From Streptomyces cadmiisoli (GTDB lineage Bacteria; Actinomycetota; Actinomycetes; Streptomycetales; Streptomycetaceae): 64,000 bases of DNA. The notes beneath the pieces were generated by a model. The model made no database searches. It was not told where the DNA came from and saw nothing but the letters and a program-made list of their open reading frames with translations. The position numbers and the translations under genes were made by a program. The stretch's first letter is position 1. The number at the start of each line of letters is the position of its first letter. The stretch spans positions 1-64,000 of the forward strand of contig NZ_CP030073.1 in NCBI RefSeq assembly GCF_003261055.1, given 5' to 3'. Shown one piece after another: positions 18,428 to 25,682 of this stretch.

Positions 18428-18610
18428 CACCCAGGGCTGCAGACACCGGACAGCCGCGGACCAGGGCCGTGGTTGTCGAGGAAAAGGCCGCTTCCGCGTC
18501 CGCCAGGCAAGCGGTCTGGAGCTCCCCATGCTCCAGCCTCTGCCCCTACGAGGCCCACAGCCTACGGGCGCGGCCGAGCACGACAGACACGCCCGAATCT
18601 TGATCACCCG
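18046..18610 (+). repeat. Direct repeat copy 1: jetD 3' end and trailer
   Basis: This stretch, covering the TOPRIM part of jetD and about 180 bases after its stop, aligns with 20576-21116 on the same strand. Shared landmarks include the segment encoding GSGYAAALLRHLPWL, the run around the stop (GACACCCAGGGC, CAGACACCGGACAGCC) and ACGCCCGAATCTT near the end. The repeats flank the ECF sigma operon. Confidence 0.8.
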
Positions 18611-18789
18611 CCGCGCTGGGGTGGGTCCGTGAGTCGTTTTGCGGTTCTGGAGATGCAGCAGCGGCCCGCCAGTGTGGCGGGCCGCTGCCTCAACGAGTCG
18701 TTGTGCCTCAGCGTGAGGCACTCATGATGAGTCTGCCTATAGGACGGATCTCGTTTCAACTTGGTGGGACGGCAGAAGAATGGTTCGCA
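18428..18789. other. Convergent spacer after jetD
   Basis: 362 bases between jetD (+) and a convergent minus-strand gene. The first 180 bases belong to the repeat shared with 20576-21116, and the terminator hairpin is at 18658-18688. No gene is supported here. Confidence 0.6.
18658..18688. terminator. Strong bidirectional terminator hairpin
   Basis: A 14-bp perfect G/C stem (GCAGCGGCCCGCCA and its complement) with a GTG loop. It lies between the convergent jetD and Sel1-like genes and can stop both transcripts. There is no U-tract, as is usual in Streptomyces. Confidence 0.75.
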
Positions 18790-19416
18790 TCAGCGGCGCC
18801 TTCCATCTGTCATGCGGTCAGGGTGCTGCAAGTACTCTTCGATTTCCCTCACCAGCTGCTTTGCGTCTTCACTTAGCCCTGGGTTGGCTGCAGCACTCAG
18901 CGCCATTTGAACTGCCGCAAAAGTGCGGGATCCAGCAGTTGCGCCGCTGGCTTTCCACACGAACAGTGCTGCACTTTCTTCCAACTCAGGTGGCGGAGAA
19001 GAGTCGACTGACGTATTCTCTTGCTCCTGCTTTTCCGCATGAAGCATTTCCAGATAGTCCGCCGCGTCCGCGTCGCCTCGTTCTGCCGCCCATTGCCACC
19101 AGGCCAGGGACTCTTCATCCCTGTCCAGATATTCCAGGAGTTCCGCGATCCGGCGTGTTTCCTGTGCAGTGGCTTTCCGCGCGCACTCGCGTGCCAGCAG
19201 TAGGACGAGTTCACCCTTGGCTTCGATACGGTCTGGGTCGTCCGGACATTCGGCGGGGGCCGGGGGCCAGCCGGCAAGCTGGCCCCCCTCCGCCTGTGCC
19301 GAGTCCTCGGGTGTCCGCGGACTCTCCGAAAGGGCCTGCTCGGAGCGTTCGAGCAGGGCCCATACGGCGAGGAGCCGGATGGCGCCCTGCTCGTTTTCCC
19401 TGTCCCAGGTGGTCAT
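18790..19416 (-). CDS. Sel1/TPR-like protein co-translated with ECF sigma factor
   Basis: 208 residues; ATG at 19416 overlaps the sigma stop (ATGA). The middle has a Sel1-like helix pair (SLAWWQWAAERGDADAADYL) inside an acidic helical protein with no signal peptide or membrane segment. No zinc anti-sigma motif (HxxxCxxC) is present. Tight coupling to the sigma gene suggests a protein partner such as an anti-sigma or adaptor, which is inference from position. The product is expected to be cytoplasmic. Confidence 0.72.
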   Translation of the reverse strand: MTTWDRENEQGAIRLLAVWALLERSEQALSESPRTPEDSAQAEGGQLAGWPPAPAECPDDPDRIEAKGELVLLLARECARKATAQETRRIAELLEYLDRDEESLAWWQWAAERGDADAADYLEMLHAEKQEQENTSVDSSPPPELEESAALFVWKASGATAGSRTFAAVQMALSAAANPGLSEDAKQLVREIEEYLQHPDRMTDGRRR

Positions 19417-19940
19417 GCGGTTTCCTCCTCGCCGGTCTCGTTGACGAACTTCTTCAGGTTCATGATGGCCATGCGGATGTACTTCTTCACCGACTCCTCC
19501 TTAAGGCCCAGGCGCCTCCCCGCTTCTTCAGGACTGAAATCCTGAAGAACGCACAGGGTGATGGCCTGCCGCTGCCGGTCGGGAAGTTTGGCGACTAGTT
19601 CATCGATACCCTCTTTGATCATTTCGTAGGCGGCATCGGGAATACCGGTCTGGGATTCCTGTTCGGGCAGTTCCTGCAACGGGGCAGGAACCATGCGCTG
19701 GTTACGCCGGAACTGGTCGATGACCGCGTTCCTCACCGCGGTACGGCCGTAGGCGGCCCGGTTACCGGGCCGCGCCACGATCTTTTCCCACGACGTGAAC
19801 ATGCGCATGTACGCGACCTGCACGGCGTCTTCGGCGCTGTGCAGGTCGCCGCCTGCTTCGGCCCGGGCTACGCGGGAGAACGCCGCGCTGGTCTCGAGGA
19901 CGAACGCCTCGAAGTCCGTGCCCCGGTCGGGCTCGGTCAC
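19413..19940 (-). CDS. ECF-type RNA polymerase sigma factor
   Basis: 175 residues from GTG 19940, preceded by a perfect AGGAGG 4 bases upstream. Sigma region 2 is seen as AEDAVQVAYMRMFTSWEKI and region 4 as LPDRQRQAITLCVLQDF followed by SPEEAGRRLGLKEESVKKYI, the helix-turn-helix that reads the -35 element. The length and two-domain layout fit ECF sigma factors. It overlaps the upstream membrane-protein gene (GTGA) and the downstream Sel1-like gene (ATGA), so three products are made together. An AT-rich stretch upstream of the operon could be its own promoter. Target genes are not evident. Confidence 0.88.
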   Translation of the reverse strand: MTEPDRGTDFEAFVLETSAAFSRVARAEAGGDLHSAEDAVQVAYMRMFTSWEKIVARPGNRAAYGRTAVRNAVIDQFRRNQRMVPAPLQELPEQESQTGIPDAAYEMIKEGIDELVAKLPDRQRQAITLCVLQDFSPEEAGRRLGLKEESVKKYIRMAIMNLKKFVNETGEEETA

Positions 19941-20218
19941 GCAGCCTCCTGGGAGGTGATCGCCCGCTGGTCCGGCTCCGAGTGCTTGTAGAACAGCCAC
20001 GCCGGCTGCCCTTCCTCGAAGCGGGCCGCGGCCCCGCCCTCCGGCAGCGCCGCCGCCATCGCAATCATCGTTGCGCGCTGCTCGCGCTCCGTGCGAACGT
20101 GCAGATACACCGTCAGGCACATCTCCATCGCGCTCTTCGTACGGCGCAGCGCGTGGTACGCCAGGAACAACAGCGGGATCGAGATCCCACCCGCGCCCGT
20201 CCACTCCAGCCAGGTCAC
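19937..20218 (-). CDS. Small single-span membrane protein upstream of ECF sigma
   Basis: 93 residues from GTG 20218, which has GGGAGG 7 bases upstream; an ATG at 20236 in the same frame is less well placed. One hydrophobic segment near the N-terminus (GISIPLLFLAYHAL) is followed by a charged soluble tail with EREQRATMIAMAAALPEGG. It overlaps the sigma gene by 4 bases. A membrane-tethered regulator or sensor for the sigma factor is a plausible role, but no known family was recognised. Confidence 0.68.
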   Translation of the reverse strand: MTWLEWTGAGGISIPLLFLAYHALRRTKSAMEMCLTVYLHVRTEREQRATMIAMAAALPEGGAAARFEEGQPAWLFYKHSEPDQRAITSQEAA

Positions 20219-20575
20219 CGACCGGCCTCCCGTCATCGACTCGTTGATGAGGGCCTATCGCCCTCACCACCTACACGCGCCGAGAGGCCCGAATCCGGAC
20301 GCCGTGACCCAACTTTTTTCCCACGCAGCCCTATTGCCACGCCAGACCCTTACTGACCTGCAGAAACACCGACCCGTAGGGGCCGGGTCAGAGAACTCGT
20401 CGTGCAACCGGCCAGAAACAGCGGGCGACTTCGAGGTGCCCGCGCCGGCAGGGCAGGCCCGAGTCGGCACCTGCTGCTGGTTTCAAGCCGGAGACCGACG
20501 CGTGACCGGTGACACCACACAAGTCGTACAGATGTGCCGGTCGGCAATCCAGTGCGGGCGGTTCGGCCAGATCTC
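20219..20575 (-). promoter_or_regulatory. Upstream region of the ECF operon
   Basis: About 357 bases. Just upstream of the first gene is a hairpin, TGAGGGC-CTATC-GCCCTCA (20248-20266). Further up, the minus strand reads GGGAAAA, then about 14 bases, then CGTCC (around 20293-20318), similar to the GGAA/CGTC pattern of ECF promoters. This would allow autoregulation but is a weak match. The rest has no supported gene. Confidence 0.4.
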
Positions 20576-21116
20576 CCGCTGCCGCCGGTCCCCGGCGCCA
20601 TCGCCGTCCTCGGCTCCGGATACGCCGCTGCCCTGCTGCGTCATCTGCCCTGGCTCAACGACGTCGACCTCTGTCACTGGGGCGCCAACAACACCCATGG
20701 CTTCGCCATCCGCGACCAGATCCAAGGACGCGTCCCGCACACCACGTCACTGCTCATGGACCGCGCCACCCCTCCTCGCCCACGAGTGCCACCGGCAGCA
20801 GAAGACACAGACACGCCTCACCCCGAGGAGGCCCGCCTCGACCAGGACCGGGGCTACCGGCCGCACCTGCGCCTGGAACAGGAGCGCACGCCATCACCGC
20901 GGTGCGAGAGGCACTTGCGCGGCACCGGGCCTGACACCCAGGGCAGCAGACACCGGACAGCCGACGCCAGGACCGTGGCCGGGGCCACTCCCGCGTCCGA
21001 CCGGCCAAACAGTCCGCGGTCCCCTGCACTCCAGCCTCCACCCCTGCCGGTCTCACAGCCACGGGTCGCGGCCAAGCTCGACGAACACGCCCGAATCTTC
21101 GTCACCCGCCAGCACC
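20576..21116 (+). pseudogene. Decayed second copy of the jetD 3' end (direct repeat copy 2)
   Basis: Aligns with jetD from about residue 266 to its stop and with about 180 bases beyond. The copy encodes GSGYAAALLRHLPWL followed by CHWGANNTHGFAI, where intact jetD has CYWGDIDTHGFAI, so both metal-binding Asp residues are lost. An extra C in the ATGGACCGCGCCACCC region shifts the frame and a later deletion shifts it again. No start or upstream jetABC sequence is left. It is either a remnant of a second Wadjet operon or a segmental duplication. It forms direct repeats around the ECF operon. Confidence 0.85.
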
Positions 21117-21279
21117 GACCGGCAGCCCGCCGGTCAACAGCGACCGACACCTGGAAGGCTGAACCAATTCGGTCCTTCGAGTTCCTGTCCAGCCACGCGA
21201 TGCAGCGTCTACGGGAACATCAGCCCAGGCCGGAGCTCGCCGACGCCTGCGTGGCCTGCACGATCGGGCACGACCCTGG

Positions 21280-21750
21280 TCACCGGTAGAGGAAGTCCGT
21301 CCAGCACCTCTGGAGTCCGGCGACCAGGGTGACGGCGGTGTCCGCCGCCTCGCGGCGCTGCGCAGGTTCACGGGCGGTGTACATGCCGCTGCTGGTCCGT
21401 CCCCGAGCGCGGTACTCCGCGGCGAGCCGGCAAAAGGTGAGCGAGGGGCGAAAGAGGGTGTCCGCCGTCGCGGCTTCGTCGACAAGCTCGGCCGGCAGGC
21501 CACCGTACACCTCGGTCGCAATCCAGCAGGCCCAGTCCACCAGCTTGTGCGTCGCCCCCGCGTCCTGAGCGAAACGGTCGAGCAGCATCGAACGGCAGTC
21601 CTGGCATCCGTCCGCGGTTGCGTACAACAACTGGTCCAGCAGGGCGTCCTCTGCCCGGTCCGGAACGTCGGGCAGGTGCAACCTGGACGGCGGGACGAAC
21701 TTCCGGCGCTGTTCCGCCCTTTCCCTGTGCGGATGGTCAGTGGTGATCAC
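21280..21750 (-). CDS. Hypothetical protein
   Basis: 156 residues, ATG at 21750. Soluble and helical, with a CQDC motif near residue 50 and an aromatic segment LVDWACWIATEVYGG. The C-terminus (LVAGLQRCWTDFLYR) is amphipathic. G/C-rich third positions support this frame over the opposite strand. I do not recognise the family. It lies downstream of a broken copy of the transposon's fourth gene and could be cargo or an unrelated gene. Confidence 0.55.
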   Translation of the reverse strand: MITTDHPHRERAEQRRKFVPPSRLHLPDVPDRAEDALLDQLLYATADGCQDCRSMLLDRFAQDAGATHKLVDWACWIATEVYGGLPAELVDEAATADTLFRPSLTFCRLAAEYRARGRTSSGMYTAREPAQRREAADTAVTLVAGLQRCWTDFLYR

Positions 21751-21798
21751 GATCCGTTTTCACGCCTCCCCGGCACGCTCGTCGTGCAGCACAGCTCA

Positions 21799-22260
21799 TC
21801 ATCGCGCGTCCCCGCGTGCGGATGCCGGTCTATTCACGCTTGAAGGCTGCCTTCGAGAGTGCGGACGCAGCAGGCGGGCCTGGTGGTGCCAGACCGGGCC
21901 GGGGTACGGGTAGTCGAGCGCCGGGATGGGGTGGCCGGCGTCCCTGACGAGGGCTGTGCGGCGGTAGCCGAAGGATTTACTGAACAGATGGAAGTGGCCC
22001 GGTGCACCTTCGAGCTGACGGAAGAACCGGGCGGCTTGCAGATAAGGCCGGGCGTGGGGCGGGATCGCGTACCGGACGCGGGGCGGCAGATGCTCCTGGT
22101 CGTACGCGCCGCTGAAGGGCTCGGGCAGGGCGAGCCGGGAGCCGTCGTGATGCACGTCGTCGACGGTGGCGTGGACGAGGCGGTCCACAGCGAGGGCTTG
22201 AGCTTGCGGTCCATCGTCTTGTTGCCCGGCGAGGCGGCCTCGACACCTTCGGCATGCGCT
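21799..22260 (-). pseudogene. C-terminal fragment of a paralogue of the transposon's fourth protein
   Basis: On the minus strand, residues such as RYAIPPHARPYLQAARF, then FSKSFGYRRTALVRDAG and a final H-rich stretch mirror the end of the 22637-24046 protein (MYAIPPRARPLLTAALAF, FAGCFGTPVRFDNLIRDAG). The upstream two thirds is missing and the frame is not clean before about 22190. It is best explained as the tail of a second, related element. Confidence 0.65.
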
Positions 22261-22287
22261 GGTGACAGGGTGCTGTGCCGCAAGCTG

Positions 22288-22629
22288 TCATTGGGTGGCG
22301 GCTCTGCGAACGCGGTACTTCCAATGTGAAAGGGACCGCACAACAGTCTCGGCCCCGATGGGGTTAGCGCTGTGCACGTAGACGGTGCCGATCTGGAACG
22401 GGTGTCCATAAAAGGCGGCCTCTTCCAGGAGGGTCACCACCGGCATGATGCTGTCATCCCCGCCGAGGTCGTGGTCGAGCCAGAGCTCGTCGATGAAGAT
22501 GTGCTGGTGCTCCTGGAGGAGTTGGACTCCTTCACGGCTCGTACGGGCGAGCCGTGTCGCTCGGGGCAGCGCCCTGAGGTCGTCAATGGCGAGGATGACC
22601 GGTGTCGGTTCAGGAGAGGGCTGCTGCAC
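22288..22629 (-). CDS. cREC (cyclic-phosphate receiver-like) domain protein
   Basis: 113 residues from GTG 22629. Motifs ILAIDDLR, LWLDHDLGGDDS and VYVHSANPIGAETVV match the receiver-like domain annotated as cyclic-phosphate-processing (cREC), which has Asp clusters and a conserved HSxNP. The gene starts 7 bases after the stop of the transposon's fourth gene, so it is probably expressed with the transposition operon. The family has been placed by comparative genomics in nucleotide-signalling and conflict systems; the activity here is inference. Confidence 0.75.
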   Translation of the reverse strand: MQQPSPEPTPVILAIDDLRALPRATRLARTSREGVQLLQEHQHIFIDELWLDHDLGGDDSIMPVVTLLEEAAFYGHPFQIGTVYVHSANPIGAETVVRSLSHWKYRVRRAATQ

Positions 22630-22636
22630 CCGACCA

Positions 22637-24046
22637 TCATCCCCGCAGGGCGGCGGGCAGGTGTCGGCAGCGGGCGGCGGTGTGCCAGTCCTGTGCGGGG
22701 TGCGGGTGTGTGACGGCCGGGAAGTCGAGGCCGGCGTCGCGGATGAGGTTGTCGAAGCGGACGGGGGTACCGAAGCAGCCGGCGAACAGTCCGAGGTGGT
22801 CGGTGGTGCGCGGGGTGCGGCGGCGGAAGGCGAGGGCGGCGGTGAGCAGGGGGCGGGCGCGGGGCGGGATGGCGTACATGTGCCGCGGGCCGGGTGGCGT
22901 GCCGATGTAGATCCGCGAGTCGCGGTCGATGGCCAGGCGGGTGGCGTGCTCGTCGACGCTGGCGATCTGGGTCATGGCCAGCAGGGACTGATCGGTGCCG
23001 GTGAACAGCAGGGCGGCCGCTGCGGCAGCGCGCAGCGGATTGGGCAGGTGTGTGGCCAGGGCGTGGGCCCGGCGGGGGGTGATCGGCACGGTGGTGATTC
23101 CGGGGCCGCCCCGCTCGATGAGGTCGTCAGGGACGTCGAGTTGGAGGTGCCGGCTGAGGAATCCTCTCTGGGCTCCGCGTACGCGGGCGAGGGTGTGCTG
23201 GGGGCTGGGGCTTGAGACGGTGAGGCGGGCCAGGAACAGGCGCAGACCTTCCAAGTCCGGCCAGTGACCGCTGCTTTCGGGGACGGCGTCCTTGTCCTGG
23301 GGGACAGCGCCCTTGGCATCCTTGGTCCGGGGCGCGGCCGATGGTGCGGGTCGGCGGGTGAGCCAGGTGCGGGCGGCGGCGTAGCCCGCCTGGTACTGGC
23401 CGTCGGTATGGGCGAAGTCGGCCTCGTTCAGGCGGCGCTTGCACTCCTCGCGGAAGGCGGCCACGTCTGTTCGGGGCAGGTTGGGCAGCCGGTGCACATG
23501 ATCGGACGGCGGCGGTCCCGGGCACCGGCCCGGGGCGGGCGGGCCGATGGCGTCCAGGATGGACGCAGTGTCCGATATCGTCCGCAGATCGGTGAGGCGG
23601 GCCGCGGCCAGCCGTGTGCGCAGGCGCAATTCGGCGGCTTCGGTGGGTGTATGGGCCACGAGGACGAGGCGGATGCCGGTCTCGGCACGCCAGGTGGCCA
23701 GGCGCTCCAGGCGTTCGGGTGTGAGGCGGTGGGCGCGCAGCACGGTGGCTTCCCTGATTCGGGTGGTCAGGGTCCAGCAGGTCACCGCGCGCCAGGCCGC
23801 GTCGGTGGCCATCCGCTCGGCGTCAGGGCGGGCGAAGCTGTCGCGGCCCATGGCGCGCAGCAGGTCCAGGGCGAGGTAGGCGAGGCTGTTGGTGTGCGGG
23901 GTGGGGTCCGTGGTGATGCGGCCGTCCTCGGGGTGGGCACGCTGGTGAGCGGCATGGTGGATGGCGTGGTCGTCGCCCGCATCCAGGAGCAGCCAGACGG
24001 GCGGCACTGTGGTCGGCGCACAGGCGGCAAAAGCGGGTGGGGTCAT
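22637..24046 (-). CDS. Fourth protein of Mu/Tn7-type transposition operon (unknown; integrase-like tail?)
   Basis: 469 residues from ATG 24046, which overlaps the upstream stop as ATGA; an in-frame ATG at 24055 is also possible. The N-terminal part is helical, with an ADRMATDAAWRAVTCW-like region and LVLVAHTPTEAAELRLR, resembling an ATPase lid without a P-loop. The last 170 residues (RAHALATHLPNPLRAAAAAALLFTG, then MYAIPPRARPLL) recall the helical core of tyrosine recombinases, but no R-H-R-Y set is visible. Its place after transposase and ATPases is where TniQ or TnsD sits in related elements. A target-selection role is plausible but unproven. Confidence 0.7.
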   Translation of the reverse strand: MTPPAFAACAPTTVPPVWLLLDAGDDHAIHHAAHQRAHPEDGRITTDPTPHTNSLAYLALDLLRAMGRDSFARPDAERMATDAAWRAVTCWTLTTRIREATVLRAHRLTPERLERLATWRAETGIRLVLVAHTPTEAAELRLRTRLAAARLTDLRTISDTASILDAIGPPAPGRCPGPPPSDHVHRLPNLPRTDVAAFREECKRRLNEADFAHTDGQYQAGYAAARTWLTRRPAPSAAPRTKDAKGAVPQDKDAVPESSGHWPDLEGLRLFLARLTVSSPSPQHTLARVRGAQRGFLSRHLQLDVPDDLIERGGPGITTVPITPRRAHALATHLPNPLRAAAAAALLFTGTDQSLLAMTQIASVDEHATRLAIDRDSRIYIGTPPGPRHMYAIPPRARPLLTAALAFRRRTPRTTDHLGLFAGCFGTPVRFDNLIRDAGLDFPAVTHPHPAQDWHTAARCRHLPAALRG

Positions 24047-24864
24047 GGGCGGCATGAGGTGTCGATGCGGTTCAGGGTGTGCTGCAGCAGGCCGGGGTCG
24101 GGCTGGTGGCGGCCGGTGGCCTTCAGGGTGCGCTGCACGTGGTGGGTGAGCAGGGCCCAGCGGCGCAGGCTGCCGGAGGCGAAGACGCCGTCCAGGAAGA
24201 GGAGTTGATCCGGCGTAGTGGTCTGCCACATCGGGTGCAGGGCCTGGGCCGCGTACGGGATCTGGTCGCGGGTGAGCGGATAGAGGGTCAGCCACCGTGC
24301 GGTGCGGGTGGCCAGCATCTGCTGGGCGCGCAGCGCCTTGGCACCGCGCTGGCCGGCGATCAGGACCACGCACAGGCCCGAAGGGGTGGCGTCGTACAGG
24401 AACCGCAGGTACTCGAAGCAGGCCTCGGGCATCCGGTCGGCCTCGTCGACCACCACGATGTAGGGCTGGGTGGCGAGCGTGCGGCGGATGAGTGTGTCGG
24501 CGAGGGCGGGTGCGGCAGGCGCGGTGCCTGGCAGGCCGAGGGTGTGGTGCAGGTGGGTACGCAGATCGGCCGGTGTGGGCCTGGCCCCCAGCCGCAGCAG
24601 GAGGCGGGTCGTGGGGAAGCGGGTATGGGCACAGTGGTGGACGGCGAAGGTCTTGCCGACTCCGGCGTCGCCCAGCACGCACAGAAAGCGCCTCTGCCCG
24701 TGGGCGTCGGCCAGGGCGTCCTCGACGGCCGCAAGTGAGGGGGTTGCGACGGTGCGGGCTCCAGCCAGGCCCAGGAAGTGCAGGCGCCGGGGCGCGGCTG
24801 CGGTGGCCGGGGACAGCGGCTGCGTGCCGGTGTCGGGCAAGGCGGCTGGGTGATCGGTCAGCAT
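24043..24864 (-). CDS. TniB/TnsC-like AAA+ ATPase, second copy
   Basis: 273 residues from ATG 24864, overlapping the previous stop by 7 bases. Walker A is GDAGVGKTF (about residue 65), Walker B YIVVVDEADRM and sensor-like LIAGQRGAKAL. It begins with a Pro/Ala-rich linker and LHFLGLAGARTVATPS, which resembles the start of the neighbouring ATPase (HFLGLKDSTLVATD), so the two are diverged paralogues. In Mu/Tn7-type elements this ATPase links target choice to the transposase. Having two different copies in one operon is unusual. Confidence 0.85.
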   Translation of the reverse strand: MLTDHPAALPDTGTQPLSPATAAAPRRLHFLGLAGARTVATPSLAAVEDALADAHGQRRFLCVLGDAGVGKTFAVHHCAHTRFPTTRLLLRLGARPTPADLRTHLHHTLGLPGTAPAAPALADTLIRRTLATQPYIVVVDEADRMPEACFEYLRFLYDATPSGLCVVLIAGQRGAKALRAQQMLATRTARWLTLYPLTRDQIPYAAQALHPMWQTTTPDQLLFLDGVFASGSLRRWALLTHHVQRTLKATGRHQPDPGLLQHTLNRIDTSCRP

Positions 24865-25682
24865 CGGGCCAGGGCCCAGTCGACGACCTCGTCGTCGACC
24901 TGTTCGGCGCCGAGATAGTCCATGCCCTTGAGCACATGCTTGGTCACCTTGACCCACTCGCGGAACGAGCCGAGCGCGTACTGGGTGTCGATCCGCTTGA
25001 GCAGCGCTTCGTCCACGCCCCGCCACACGGGGTGGGAGTCGGGAACCGTTTTGAGGATCTCGTCTTCGGTCATCGCCAGGATCTCCAGACGGATGTAGAT
25101 CCTGGAGGCCAGTGCCGGGTCGCTCTGCAGCGTCTCGTAGGCCTCGCGGCCGCCGACGAACATGATGGCGGGCTGGGGATCGCAGTTGTCCCACAGTTTG
25201 CGCAGGAACTCGAAATTCTCTCTGCGGTACTGCTGTGCCTCGTCGCACACGATGACGTACGGGCGGCGCGGCAGGCTCTCACGCAGCAGTTTGTCGAACG
25301 CGGTCGGTGTGCCGGGCATCTTGCTGTTGAGCCGCATCTGGTGGAACAGCTCCTCGCGCAGGTCCTTCGGCCCGGGGCGGGAGCGGGCGAAGTCGAGCGG
25401 GAGGATCAGGTCCGGGTTCATCTCCTGGACCGTGGCCCGGGTGGAAAAGCTCTTGCCGAGCCCCGGGCCGCCGTAGATCACCGACATGGCCCTGGACTCG
25501 ACGGTGTCGATGACGGTGTCTTTGATCTGCAGCAGGGTGTCCGTGGCGACCAGGGTGGAGTCCTTGAGGCCGAGAAAGTGCTGCGGGCGCAGGTCGGGGC
25601 GGCGCCTGGATGTCTGGCTCGCCAGGGCGGCGGCCGGCTGGCGGCGCTGGCCGGGGTGTTTGCGCTTGGGGGCGGTCGTCAC
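24858..25682 (-). CDS. TniB/TnsC-like AAA+ ATPase, first copy
   Basis: 274 residues from GTG 25682, which overlaps the transposase stop (GTGA). A basic N-terminal tail (KRKHPGQRRQ) precedes HFLGLKDSTLVATD. Walker A is GGPGLGKSFS at about 71-80, Walker B YVIVCDEAQQYR at about 141, and sensor 1 lies near MFVGGREAYE. The family forms ATP-dependent filaments on target DNA and recruits the DDE transposase. It is translationally coupled to both neighbours. Confidence 0.88.
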   Translation of the reverse strand: MTTAPKRKHPGQRRQPAAALASQTSRRRPDLRPQHFLGLKDSTLVATDTLLQIKDTVIDTVESRAMSVIYGGPGLGKSFSTRATVQEMNPDLILPLDFARSRPGPKDLREELFHQMRLNSKMPGTPTAFDKLLRESLPRRPYVIVCDEAQQYRRENFEFLRKLWDNCDPQPAIMFVGGREAYETLQSDPALASRIYIRLEILAMTEDEILKTVPDSHPVWRGVDEALLKRIDTQYALGSFREWVKVTKHVLKGMDYLGAEQVDDEVVDWALARC

